The notes under the pieces are model-generated. The model was not told the DNA's origin and did not search any database. It worked only from the letters and a program-made list of their open reading frames with translations. Shown here in pieces: positions 27,987-36,264 of a stretch of 64,000 nt of DNA; the first letter of the stretch is position 1; each line of letters begins with the position of its first letter. Both the position numbers and the translations under genes were made by a program. Origin of the DNA: Paraburkholderia sp. DHOC27 (GTDB lineage Bacteria > Pseudomonadota > Gammaproteobacteria > Burkholderiales > Burkholderiaceae). The stretch lies in NCBI RefSeq assembly GCF_003429005.1, contig NZ_QVQV01000003.1:682723-746722 (forward strand), written 5' to 3'.

Positions 27987-29501
27987 TCAGATAGCTAGCA
28001 TGACAGCGGCCACGCACAGGCCGACGGTAATCAGGCTCGTCCGGTCTTTCACGGCGAAAACGATCGGATCGTCGTTCATCTGTCCGCGAAAGGCGAGCAT
28101 CCAGACCCGGCTGATCCAATAGAGCAGTAATCCGAATAGCACCCACAGCGGCGCCTGGTGACGGTATAGGACATTTACTTCAGCGGAGTTCATGTAAAGC
28201 GCGAGCACCAGCACGGCCGCGTATGCAGCAGCCGTGCCAAACGCACACAGAATCATGATGTCCTGCGCGATGTAGCCACGGCCAGCCGCAGCGGTCTTCC
28301 CATTGCGGACGAGCGCGTCGAGTTCGGTGTACCGCTTGACCATGGCGAGACTCAGGAAAAGCAGTCCTGAGAAGAGCACGAGCCAGTATGAGAGGGGGAT
28401 ACCGTCCGCCGCGCCGCCCGCGACGATGCGCGCCGTATAAAGCGCACCGAGCGTGAAAACATCGATGAGCATGTGGCGTTTGAGGAATAGCGAATAACTC
28501 AGCGTCGCGACGAAGTATCCGGCAAGCACGTACGCGAACGACATCGGCAAGAGCGCGGTTAGTGCGGCACTCGCAACGAGCAGGGCCCCGGCCAGATTGA
28601 TGCCGAGCGACACCGACAACTGGCCGGACGCGAAGGGACGCTTGCTTTTGCGCACGTGACGGCGATCGGCATCGAGATCCAGCAGATCGTTCATCAGGTA
28701 GACGCACGACGCGCACAGGCTGAACGAGACGAATGCGATGGCTGCAGCAATGATTGATTTGACGTCTGTAAAGCGGTGCGAAGCCAGCAGCGGGACGAAA
28801 ATCAACAGGTTCTTGACCCATTGGTAAATCCGCATTTCTTTCGCGATCAAACGCAGCAGCGGTCCTTCTTTTTCAATAAGTACGACGTTGGGGTTGACCC
28901 TGCGCGCGGCTGAGGCCATGCGCTTGTCGCCGATCACCATCGCCCGACGCGCGAGCGCCCAGACGGGTAGATCGGCTTTGGAGTCGCCGCAGTAATCGAA
29001 CCCCCTCCGACCGAACTTGTTCACCAATGCCGCCGCCTTGTTCGGACCGGCAAGATTGAGCGAATCCGAACTGGCCAGCACCTCGGTGAAAATCCCGAAG
29101 TGATCGGCGATTGCCTGCGCGAGGCCTGCGTTCGTGGCAGTACACAGATAAAGCGTACGGCCACGAGCCTGTTCCGCACGAAGATATTCCAGCAACGCGA
29201 CGTTATACGGCAGCACGCTGACGTCCAGATTGATGCGCACAGCAATCTGCGATTTCAGCCAGGCTTTGCCTTTCAACCTCCAGGCAACACACAGGAAAAT
29301 ATAAAGGGGGTTCTTTTTGACGAGTACCAGGAACGATTCGAACAGCAAATCCGTATGGGTGAACGTCTTGTCCAGATCGACGCACAACGGCAATAGATCG
29401 GAATCCTCGGGGATTCCGGCATCGATTTTCACCGGCTCTGCATCGACTCGCTCGCGCTCGTAAGCCAAGGGCAGGTCGATCGCGATCGCATCCTTTTGCA
29501 C
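27987..29501 (-). CDS. HAD phosphatase fused to UbiA prenyltransferase (decaprenyl-phosphate phosphoribosyltransferase-like)
   Basis: The 504-residue protein has a soluble HAD domain (residues about 38-210; nucleophile region CVDLDKTFTHTD with Asp42 and Asp44, and the third motif CGDSKADLPVW), then a nine-helix UbiA domain from about 222. The UbiA motif NDLLDLDADR (271-280), followed by RHVRKSKRPFASG, and the second motif YSLFLKRHMLID (336-347) match the group that moves phosphoribose from PRPP to polyprenyl phosphate, such as mycobacterial Rv3806c and rhizobial NoeC-like proteins. The HAD part could remove the 5'-phosphate. The start is GTG 29501, with AGGGGAG about six bases upstream. HAD residue 45 is Lys where Gly is more usual. 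Confidence 0.82.
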   Translation of the reverse strand: MQKDAIAIDLPLAYERERVDAEPVKIDAGIPEDSDLLPLCVDLDKTFTHTDLLFESFLVLVKKNPLYIFLCVAWRLKGKAWLKSQIAVRINLDVSVLPYNVALLEYLRAEQARGRTLYLCTATNAGLAQAIADHFGIFTEVLASSDSLNLAGPNKAAALVNKFGRRGFDYCGDSKADLPVWALARRAMVIGDKRMASAARRVNPNVVLIEKEGPLLRLIAKEMRIYQWVKNLLIFVPLLASHRFTDVKSIIAAAIAFVSFSLCASCVYLMNDLLDLDADRRHVRKSKRPFASGQLSVSLGINLAGALLVASAALTALLPMSFAYVLAGYFVATLSYSLFLKRHMLIDVFTLGALYTARIVAGGAADGIPLSYWLVLFSGLLFLSLAMVKRYTELDALVRNGKTAAAGRGYIAQDIMILCAFGTAAAYAAVLVLALYMNSAEVNVLYRHQAPLWVLFGLLLYWISRVWMLAFRGQMNDDPIVFAVKDRTSLITVGLCVAAVMLAI

Positions 29502-29739
29502 TTTTCGCTCCCCTGAAAGCCCGGAAACAGTTTGGGGGAGTGGATCGGCCGTGTATGTGCGCTAGCGGACGATTTTTGTCTGCTTACCGGGTGGTACGGG
29601 GGGCGGGCGCCGCGTAGCATTGCGCCGAAGTCACGTGGGGCTGAAGGATCCACGAAGCCCCGAGGAGGCTGGGCTAACGGGTTCGGCGTCTGCGACGTTT
29701 CAGCGAGGCCGACCATCGGCGTCGATACGCCCCCGGCGG

Positions 29740-30522
29740 TCAGTGAGCGAAAATGCAGTTCCAGAGTCCTTCGTATTTTTGAACCTGATGTTTCGCTATC
29801 AACTTGAAGCCGAGTTGCTCGAACCTGGCGCTCAACTCCGCCATTTTCGCCTCTTCGATCTCGATGAACACTTCTTTGCAGCCGCGAAGCGATTCAGTCG
29901 CACCGTCGATTGCCGGCGTTTCGTGACCATCCACATCGATCTTGATGTACTTGGGTGCAGGTAGCCCAAGCTGCTTGATCCACGCGTCGAAATGCACGAG
30001 CTGGATTGTATGGACGTGCTGCGGAACGAACGACTCGCCCGACACGGTCAAGGGCGCGTCAACGATTTTCTCGTGCGTGCCTAGATCCATGTTGTGGATA
30101 TACAGCTTGCCGACGGAAAACCGATCCGACACCGCGACGTTGAAGGCGGAAATATCGACGTCATCGCCCCGGTTCAGAAAGGCGTTTTGTGACAACAGAA
30201 AATAGTTCGATGGGTCAGGTTCGATGGCGACGACCTTGAGCTTCCGCTTGGCCGCATAGAGCGCGAAAATGCCGTTGCTCGCGCCGAAATCGTAGTAGTT
30301 CGAAGATTCCGGAATCTGGTCGATCCAGTCCAGCAGCTCAGGCTCGATATGCTCGATGCCCGCCGCCATCCAGAGAAGTCGTTTGCTCAGCGCAAGCCAG
30401 CGAAAGTTCAGGCCACGAACCTGGCTTTCGTACGTGTACTTCCCAAGCGCGAATTGTTCTGCCTGCGCCAGCACGTCGGCACTTACGAGGCTTTCAACGG
30501 GAACGTGCTTCCATGTTTTCAT
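29740..30522 (-). CDS. FkbM-family SAM-dependent methyltransferase
   Basis: The 260-residue protein contains a Rossmann SAM site (YYDFGASNGIFALYAAKR), the acidic strand end VVAIEPDPSNYFLLSQN, and the FkbM hallmark PKYIKIDVDGHETPAIDGA. FkbM enzymes mostly methylate hydroxyl groups of sugars or polyketides. The ATG overlaps the stop of the upstream oxygenase gene by four bases (ATGA, 30519-30522), so the pair is translationally coupled. In this block it probably decorates the surface or flagellar glycan. The exact acceptor cannot be told. Confidence 0.88.
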   Translation of the reverse strand: MKTWKHVPVESLVSADVLAQAEQFALGKYTYESQVRGLNFRWLALSKRLLWMAAGIEHIEPELLDWIDQIPESSNYYDFGASNGIFALYAAKRKLKVVAIEPDPSNYFLLSQNAFLNRGDDVDISAFNVAVSDRFSVGKLYIHNMDLGTHEKIVDAPLTVSGESFVPQHVHTIQLVHFDAWIKQLGLPAPKYIKIDVDGHETPAIDGATESLRGCKEVFIEIEEAKMAELSARFEQLGFKLIAKHQVQKYEGLWNCIFAH

Positions 30523-31358
30523 GCTGATACTCCGTTGCTGCGATAGCCCGCTACATTCGTTTTCAATTGATCATGTCCCGTCTTCATGTCGGGGCGTTCC
30601 ATTTCGTCGCGCGGAGGAAGCGAACAATAGCCAAGGACCGCTTTTTCGTCATCGGTTAGTTGCTCGTAAATTCCCTCGGGCAATGTGCCCGTGATGTCGA
30701 AGTTCTGCTTCATCCACCAACGGACAAACGTCGCGATGAGAGACCAGCGGCTCGCGCCAGTACTGTTGCCCAAAGCTCCGTGCCAGAGCCGGCTGTCCCA
30801 GATCACAATATCCCCGGCCTGTGTTTGAATGGGAACGGCAACCGCCAGCGCCGACTGATCAGCGTATTCGTCCGAGAGATGCGACCCAGGTACAGCCAGC
30901 GTGCAACCGCGCTCGGGCGTCTGGTCTTCGAGGACGACAGCGACCTGGCAAGCGATGCAATGCTTGCCGTTACTCGGAACAAACGAATCAATGTGTAACG
31001 GCATCGGCTTGGGGCCACTGCTTCGCCCGGACAGCGAGCGCAAGATAAAGTTTGGACGGTCTTGCGGAATCTGCTTGTACCAGGAATCGTTTAACAGCCC
31101 GCGAAGAACTTCCATCACAAGAGGCTTCTCTGTGAACGCGCGCGTATAACGCACATCCTCTCGCTGCAGGTTGTACAACGTGTCGTGACCACGGTTCAGG
31201 AAAGGCTGATCGATCTCGGCAGCGTGCGCCCTGCTGGCATTGAGGCGTCGTATATCTGCGAGCAGCATTTGCACTTCGTCCTCAGTCACGGCTTGACGAA
31301 GAACGGTGTAGCCCGTGTCGGTCAGCGCCTTCAAATGGTCAAGTGCGGTTTGATTCAT
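30519..31358 (-). CDS. Phytanoyl-CoA dioxygenase-like Fe(II)/2-oxoglutarate oxygenase (first of two)
   Basis: The 279-residue protein has a double-stranded beta-helix core. The facial triad is H122-x-D124 (PLHIDSF) and H193 (SRLWHGALGN), with Arg204 as the likely 2-oxoglutarate anchor (GASRWSL). Sections TGYTVLRQAVTEDEVQMLL and CTLAVPGSHLSDEY are typical of the PhyH family. Such enzymes hydroxylate small molecules or acyl groups. Being coupled to an FkbM methyltransferase suggests hydroxylation then O-methylation of a sugar substituent, which is inference. It is only distantly similar to the second oxygenase 110 bases upstream. Confidence 0.85.
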   Translation of the reverse strand: MNQTALDHLKALTDTGYTVLRQAVTEDEVQMLLADIRRLNASRAHAAEIDQPFLNRGHDTLYNLQREDVRYTRAFTEKPLVMEVLRGLLNDSWYKQIPQDRPNFILRSLSGRSSGPKPMPLHIDSFVPSNGKHCIACQVAVVLEDQTPERGCTLAVPGSHLSDEYADQSALAVAVPIQTQAGDIVIWDSRLWHGALGNSTGASRWSLIATFVRWWMKQNFDITGTLPEGIYEQLTDDEKAVLGYCSLPPRDEMERPDMKTGHDQLKTNVAGYRSNGVSA

Positions 31359-31467
31359 GTCGATTTGACTGGTTTAGCAATAAGTAGTGCAACAGTGCAA
31401 TGGGACCGACGTAAGCGCGACAAAACGTGAATACAAAATCGAGCGTCCTGGCTGGCGCGTCAACGCG

Positions 31468-32190
31468 TCATGATTGACCTGAGAGATAGACTTGCCGGTC
31501 AACCGTTGTCTTGTAAGCACTGACGAAGTTTCGTTTGTCCCATTCGCTGCATTCAAGATCGTCGAACCGGCACGAGAGCGAAAGTTTCCAGTCTGGAGCA
31601 CTGGACGTTCGGGTTTTGTGCACCAGAAAGGGCGACATAAGCAGGATGTCTCCGGCTTCGATTTCCAGGTCAAGGAAGCCCTCGATCTCCTGCTGGTGCA
31701 ACACGTATCCACTCTCTGTCTGATCTCCTGGCCACAGGCCGAGACTTTGACTGCCTGGAACGATCCGCAAGCCCGGGCCTTGCTTGCCCACATCAGTGAT
31801 CGAAGTCCAGGCGATGACGCCGTTCGACGATGTGCCCATGCTTGGCCAATCCTGGTGGTACGGCAGCCCGTAGTTGTTTCCGGTCGTATTGCTGGACGTG
31901 TAGTGCGTGACAATCGGACCGGTCTGGATAGGGTCGACCATCCTGAGACGATCTTTCAATGCGTCGATCAGGTCCGGCGCGCAAAAGAAGCGCTTGACCT
32001 CAATATCCTCAGCAAGCAGTTTGATGAGGTTTCTGTTGCGGACTGGGTTGTCGGCGAACTTCGCTAACACGCGGTCTTCGAATTTTCTGCGGACCGTTTT
32101 CACCTGTTCACGTGACGTCGGGGACGTGATGATCTCAAAGCCGAGGCGTCGAAAATCACCCGCAACAACCTGGATTTCCCGTTCCATCAT
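31468..32190 (-). CDS. Phytanoyl-CoA dioxygenase-like oxygenase (second of two)
   Basis: The 240-residue protein keeps H112-x-D114 (LPYHQDWPS) and H191 (FLVHKTRTSS), the iron-binding triad of the PhyH family, and Arg208 near the end of the core. Typical pieces are LRIVPGSQSLGLWP and IEAGDILLMSPFLVHK. I place the start at ATG 32190, which overlaps the upstream gene's TGA (ATGA); an in-frame ATG at 32199 is also open. Codon use is visibly more A/T-rich than in the housekeeping genes. The substrate is unknown; a hydroxylated N-acyl group on a dideoxy-amino sugar would fit the neighbours. Confidence 0.82.
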   Translation of the reverse strand: MMEREIQVVAGDFRRLGFEIITSPTSREQVKTVRRKFEDRVLAKFADNPVRNRNLIKLLAEDIEVKRFFCAPDLIDALKDRLRMVDPIQTGPIVTHYTSSNTTGNNYGLPYHQDWPSMGTSSNGVIAWTSITDVGKQGPGLRIVPGSQSLGLWPGDQTESGYVLHQQEIEGFLDLEIEAGDILLMSPFLVHKTRTSSAPDWKLSLSCRFDDLECSEWDKRNFVSAYKTTVDRQVYLSGQS

Positions 32191-33137
32191 GCCTCGCACA
32201 AAGCTTCGGCATACCCAAAGCCGGTGGATCCAAACCCGTTGCCGTTGTATAGCATGTACAGGCGCTCTTTCACCTGGAAGACTTCCGGATAGGCCACCAT
32301 GAACGAATCCCAGCCTGACGCACTCACGTCGATTCCTGCGCGGTCATCCAGCCTTTCCCATTTGATTCCGTCCGATGACTCGGCGTATCCGATCCGATAA
32401 CTCGCTGCGCGATTTTCCCGGTAGCCCGCACGGTCGCGGTACGAATACCACATCTTGTATCCGTTGCCTTCTTTATGGACGGATGCACGCACGAGACCGC
32501 CTTCGTTCACGTCGGCGTAGTCGATCGCAACGAGTGCCTGGCGTTCCCAGTGAATCCCATCGCGCGATTCGGCATATTTGATGTTGTAGCGCGGCTCCGC
32601 GATCCCATCGATATGGTCCCATCCCGTACACGACAGATACCAGTTTCGCCAGATGCCATTTTCGATTCGCACGCAGGTGGTCGCGCAGAAATAAGGCTCC
32701 TCGGCGGTACGGTCCATGATTGGGCCATCGAACAACCGGCGATATGACTGTCCGCCGTCTTCACTGATCGCGAGTCCGACTGCATTGTGATAAGGCACCG
32801 TGTTGCGAACGTTCCAGCCGATGTAGTAAAGGTAGAGAAGGCCGTCGTTCTCGACCACACAAGATGGCATTGTTCCGCAGTCGTCGAACGTACCGGTTTT
32901 TCCCAGGTCCAGCACGGGAGCCGGTTGAACGCTCAGCACTTCGGTCAGATCGTTGCTGTTGACGTCGAGCCGTGCAATGCGGCTGCGATTTTGCGCGTCG
33001 CGGCTACTAAAGAGAATTTGCAACACGTCACCACTGAGTTGCGCCACGGTCGGAATTTGCGCGTGCGAGCTAGCCCAGGGCAGACGGTTATCGGGGGCGT
33101 AGATTAGCCCGCGCTTTAGCCACTGAATGGTCGACAT
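32187..33137 (-). CDS. Five-bladed beta-propeller protein, glycoside-hydrolase-family-43-like
   Basis: The 316-residue protein has no signal peptide, so it is probably cytoplasmic. It shows repeated blades with the pattern GLAISEDGGQSYRRL, IKYAESRDGIHWERQ and IGYAESSDGIKWERL, as in GH43/GH32/GH62-type propellers. ATG 33137 (MSTIQWLKRGLIY) begins eight bases after the acyltransferase gene stop; the longer open frame overlaps that gene. Cytoplasmic proteins of this type occur in O-antigen and flagellin-sugar clusters without a settled role, so hydrolase activity should not be assumed. It ends overlapping the second oxygenase. Confidence 0.72.
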   Translation of the reverse strand: MSTIQWLKRGLIYAPDNRLPWASSHAQIPTVAQLSGDVLQILFSSRDAQNRSRIARLDVNSNDLTEVLSVQPAPVLDLGKTGTFDDCGTMPSCVVENDGLLYLYYIGWNVRNTVPYHNAVGLAISEDGGQSYRRLFDGPIMDRTAEEPYFCATTCVRIENGIWRNWYLSCTGWDHIDGIAEPRYNIKYAESRDGIHWERQALVAIDYADVNEGGLVRASVHKEGNGYKMWYSYRDRAGYRENRAASYRIGYAESSDGIKWERLDDRAGIDVSASGWDSFMVAYPEVFQVKERLYMLYNGNGFGSTGFGYAEALCEA

Positions 33138-33145
33138 CTCGTGCT

Positions 33146-33805
33146 CTAGAACTTCAGATCGGTGCTTGGCATAGCGAGCTTTACCGCTGGATTGCCTTTG
33201 TAGACAGACCACGGTTCCGTGCTTTTCATCACTGCGGACGCCATCGCGACAAACGTGCCTTCACCGATCTGGATGCCGTCGCGCAACGTGGCGTTCACGC
33301 CAAGAAAACTATAAGCGCCGATTTCGCAGTGACCCGACATGACGACGTGCGAGGTCATCGTGACGTGATCGCCGATATGTCCGTGGTGCCCGATATGATT
33401 GCCGCTCCACAGCACGACGTTGTCGCCGATACTCGTAAAAGGCTGGAGCGTGTTGTCTTCCAGGATGAAGCAGTTTTCGCCGATCGGGTTATCGAAGCGA
33501 GTCGCACGTGAACTGACGTAGCTGATCATCGAATAGCCTTTGGCCTTGATGTCATTGAACACGTGCTCGCGATCCCGGTTCATATGTTTGGGGGACATTG
33601 GCGCGAAAAACTCGAATTCGCCTGGCGGGTAGGCATTTTCGATGCCTTCAAACGCAACCACCGGCACGCCCTTGTATTGACCGTCTTCGGGCAGATAGTC
33701 GCGGTTTACGCAAAATGCGACGACGCTGTGAGCCGAGTCGTGCTCAAGGTAGTAGTGGGCCAGCTCAGCGTAATCCTGCAGCCCAAAGATAACGACGTTA
33801 GCCAT
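33146..33805 (-). CDS. Left-handed beta-helix acyltransferase of the NeuD/PglD/VioB type
   Basis: The 219-residue protein has an N-terminal Rossmann-like half (MANVVIFGLQDYAELAHYYL) and a C-terminal hexapeptide-repeat half with ILEDNTLQPFTSIGDNVVLW, NHIGHHGHIGDHV and VHK-free coil segments ending YKGNPAVKL. HIGHHGHIGDH contains the His commonly used as catalytic base in PglD-like enzymes. These enzymes N- or O-acylate nucleotide sugars. With the VioA-like aminotransferase two genes upstream, N-acylation of dTDP-4-amino-4,6-dideoxyglucose is the best guess. The start overlaps the previous gene by one base (TAATG). Confidence 0.83.
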   Translation of the reverse strand: MANVVIFGLQDYAELAHYYLEHDSAHSVVAFCVNRDYLPEDGQYKGVPVVAFEGIENAYPPGEFEFFAPMSPKHMNRDREHVFNDIKAKGYSMISYVSSRATRFDNPIGENCFILEDNTLQPFTSIGDNVVLWSGNHIGHHGHIGDHVTMTSHVVMSGHCEIGAYSFLGVNATLRDGIQIGEGTFVAMASAVMKSTEPWSVYKGNPAVKLAMPSTDLKF

Positions 33806-34437
33806 TAGTTACGTTCCTTGTACACGTAGACGGTGTACTCATACAAGCCGTAATCGTTTCGCACCACGTAGTGCCGAGAAAGGCTCTTGGCGATGAAGTC
33901 GGTCAGGTCGCCAATCGGCATGTGGAACAGGTCATCGCGTTCCCAATCCACCTGTTTGGACATTACGTTAAATGCGATCCCGCAACGAGCCTTGTTGAAC
34001 ACCAGCGTCACGATTCGTCGCAGATGCTCAAACATCGCTTCAAAGCTCAATTCGCGCTTTTCCGTGAATACCCCGTTCATAACGACGTAGTCGAACTCCT
34101 CGAGGCCCTCAGGCTCGGCGAGCACGTCGATGCAGAAATATTGATTGTGCGGATACTTTTGCTGCGACAACGAACAGAAAGCGGCGGACGCATCAAGGCC
34201 CGCATATTGCAAGCCCGGCACGTGGTGCTCGAGCATGTATTGATACAGATGGGACGCGCCACACCCGAAGTCCAGAAGTGTCTTGTCCGTAGCCGAAGGG
34301 CGCACGAGATCGAGCATGACCTGATAGCGTCTCTCTGCATCTGCCGCGTTAGGCCAGTCTACGCCGCGATGCGAGTCGCCGAACTGTGCCAGGCAGTCCT
34401 CGTAGTGGCGGACAATGGAAAGATAGTCGGCGGTCAT
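33805..34437 (-). CDS. Class I SAM-dependent methyltransferase
   Basis: The 210-residue cytoplasmic protein has the SAM-binding loop LLDFGCGASHLYQYML, the acidic strand LQYAGLDASAAFC and the later FDYVVMNGVF strand. There is no membrane segment. It overlaps WbqC upstream by four bases (ATGA) and the acyltransferase downstream by one, so it is translated as part of the operon. It probably methylates a sugar or its acyl group; the acceptor is unknown. Confidence 0.85.
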   Translation of the reverse strand: MTADYLSIVRHYEDCLAQFGDSHRGVDWPNAADAERRYQVMLDLVRPSATDKTLLDFGCGASHLYQYMLEHHVPGLQYAGLDASAAFCSLSQQKYPHNQYFCIDVLAEPEGLEEFDYVVMNGVFTEKRELSFEAMFEHLRRIVTLVFNKARCGIAFNVMSKQVDWERDDLFHMPIGDLTDFIAKSLSRHYVVRNDYGLYEYTVYVYKERN

Positions 34438-35144
34438 GCCAGAACTCCGGCTTGCAATTGATCGGTCACGGCAAGCGGATCGTTGTGCATGAGTACGTCA
34501 ATGATCGACAGGCCAGGCAAGAACGCAGAGCTTTCCTCCGAGTGAGGGCGCAACGTGGGCGTGAGAAACGACAGCTTCGTGCCATGTGCGTCGAACGCGG
34601 CGCGGTCATACAGTTCGACGCCACCGATGGCATTGATGTAGTCATCAGCGCCTTCTATCCGGCAGATATCGATGATTCTGTCCTGTCCTTTGAGCGTCGC
34701 GTTTCCGTAGCGACGTGACGTGGGGATGATTTCTGTCTTCAAACCAAGGTGATCGCGCAGCGCAATCAGGCTGTGTGACAGATAAACAGCGAGATTGTCA
34801 GCCGGATAGCGGATGATGCTTTCGACAAGGGGGAATACGCGGGAAAACTGTGAAGAGCGCGAATACGCTTGCTGAATCGACTTGAGCGTGCGGTTGCGCC
34901 AGGTCGTATCGTCGCTGATGTCGATGTCGCAGATAAGCCGGTTCTGGCTGGCTCGTGCCAGAGGAACGGTCAGCATATGCGCCGAGCCTTGAATATTGAT
35001 GCGGTTCCGGTTGATCCAGCCTCGGTTGATGAAGGCGACGTCGTCGTAAAGCACGAACGCGTCGACTTTCGCCATGAGCTGGAAGTACCCGAGATACGGC
35101 AGAAAATACGGCTGCATGATCGCGAGGCTGCGCTTAGCTTGCAT
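34434..35144 (-). CDS. WbqC-family protein
   Basis: The 236-residue protein opens MQAKRSLAIMQPYFLPYLGY, followed by FQLMAKVDAFVLYDDVAFINRGWINRN, the signature of the WbqC family. Members lie in O-antigen and other glycan clusters, and their reaction is not established. Family features such as the IMQPYFLPY start and RN-x-I...LTVPL are intact. It overlaps the aminotransferase gene by 11 bases and the methyltransferase gene by four, in keeping with a tight operon. Confidence 0.9.
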   Translation of the reverse strand: MQAKRSLAIMQPYFLPYLGYFQLMAKVDAFVLYDDVAFINRGWINRNRINIQGSAHMLTVPLARASQNRLICDIDISDDTTWRNRTLKSIQQAYSRSSQFSRVFPLVESIIRYPADNLAVYLSHSLIALRDHLGLKTEIIPTSRRYGNATLKGQDRIIDICRIEGADDYINAIGGVELYDRAAFDAHGTKLSFLTPTLRPHSEESSAFLPGLSIIDVLMHNDPLAVTDQLQAGVLA

Positions 35145-36264
35145 GCTGATTCAGACCTGCCGCAGTGAGCACGATATCAATGATGCTGTCCTGTGTTTTT
35201 ACGTCCAGCGCAGGGTAAATGGGCAGGCAGAGTACCTGCTGGGAGATTTCGCTTGCTACGGGCAGGTTGGAGCGCGATGCGGATGGCAGCCCACGATACG
35301 TCGGAAACTCACTAATCAGCGGATAGAAATACCGGCGTGCCCATATGCTCCTCTCTCGCATCGCATCATACAAAGCATCTCGCGTAATCGGGAATTCACG
35401 CGTGATCCGGATGGGAAAGTATGAATTGTTTCGCGTGCTGTGTGCTGGCACTTCGTGCAAGATCAGACCATGAACATTTCGGAATGCAGATTGATAGCGT
35501 TCCGCAATCCGCGCGCGGGCAGCCATGACGTGATCCATGTGCTGAAGCTGCAGCAGACCGAAGGCGGCCTGTACTTCATTCATCTTCCCGTTGATACCGG
35601 GCCCTATCACGGTCACTTCGTCGACGAAGCCAAAGTTCTTCAAGTTGTCGATTCGACGCTTCGTTTTCGCGTCCTGGCAAATGATGGCGCCGCCCTCGAA
35701 GGTGTTGAAGATTTTGGTTCCGTGAAAGCTCAGTACGGACATGTCGCCGAACTGGAGCACGGAGCGCCCATTCTTCTTCACACCAAATGCGTGTGCCGCG
35801 TCATACAGAACCCGCAGGCCATACGTATCCGCAATTCGCTCGATCGCTTCCACCTCGCAGGGGTTGCCGTAAACATGCACGGGAACGATTGCGGTTGTCT
35901 GAGGCGTGATTGCCGCTTCCACTTTCTCGGGATCCAGATTCATGCTACGCGGGTCGATGTCCGCGAAGACCGGACGTACTCCATTCCAGTGAAGTGCGTG
36001 AGTCGTGGCAACGAAGCTGAATGGCGTGGTGATCACCTCGCCGGTTATCTTCATCGCCTGCAGGGCGGTGATCAGCGCGAGCGTGCCGTTGGAGAACAAT
36101 GAGAGATGTTCGACGCCGAGGTAGTCGCAGAGCGCTTGTTCAAGCTGGGCGTGAAAGGGGCCGCCGTTGGTGACCAGTTTGCTGTCCCAGATTTTCTGCA
36201 GATAGGGCAGAAATTCTTCCAGTGGGGGCAGGTACGGTTGCGTGACGGGTATGAACTTATCCAT
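35134..36264 (-). CDS. DegT/DnrJ/EryC1 PLP aminotransferase, VioA-like (dTDP-4-amino-4,6-dideoxyglucose synthesis)
   Basis: The 376-residue protein is a sugar-nucleotide aminotransferase. The PLP lysine is K184 in LSFHGTKIFNTFEGGA; other family blocks are TTPFSFVATTHAL, PVHVYGNPC and LYDAAHAFG. The opening FIPVTQPYLPPLEEFLPYLQ and KLVTNGGPFHAQLEQAL resemble VioA, which adds the 4-amino group to dTDP-4-keto-6-deoxyglucose, more than PglE- or PseC-type enzymes. RmlA/RmlB-like genes are not in the window, so dTDP-4-keto-6-deoxyglucose must come from elsewhere. It is the first gene of the minus-strand operon. Confidence 0.85.
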   Translation of the reverse strand: MDKFIPVTQPYLPPLEEFLPYLQKIWDSKLVTNGGPFHAQLEQALCDYLGVEHLSLFSNGTLALITALQAMKITGEVITTPFSFVATTHALHWNGVRPVFADIDPRSMNLDPEKVEAAITPQTTAIVPVHVYGNPCEVEAIERIADTYGLRVLYDAAHAFGVKKNGRSVLQFGDMSVLSFHGTKIFNTFEGGAIICQDAKTKRRIDNLKNFGFVDEVTVIGPGINGKMNEVQAAFGLLQLQHMDHVMAARARIAERYQSAFRNVHGLILHEVPAHSTRNNSYFPIRITREFPITRDALYDAMRERSIWARRYFYPLISEFPTYRGLPSASRSNLPVASEISQQVLCLPIYPALDVKTQDSIIDIVLTAAGLNQHAS

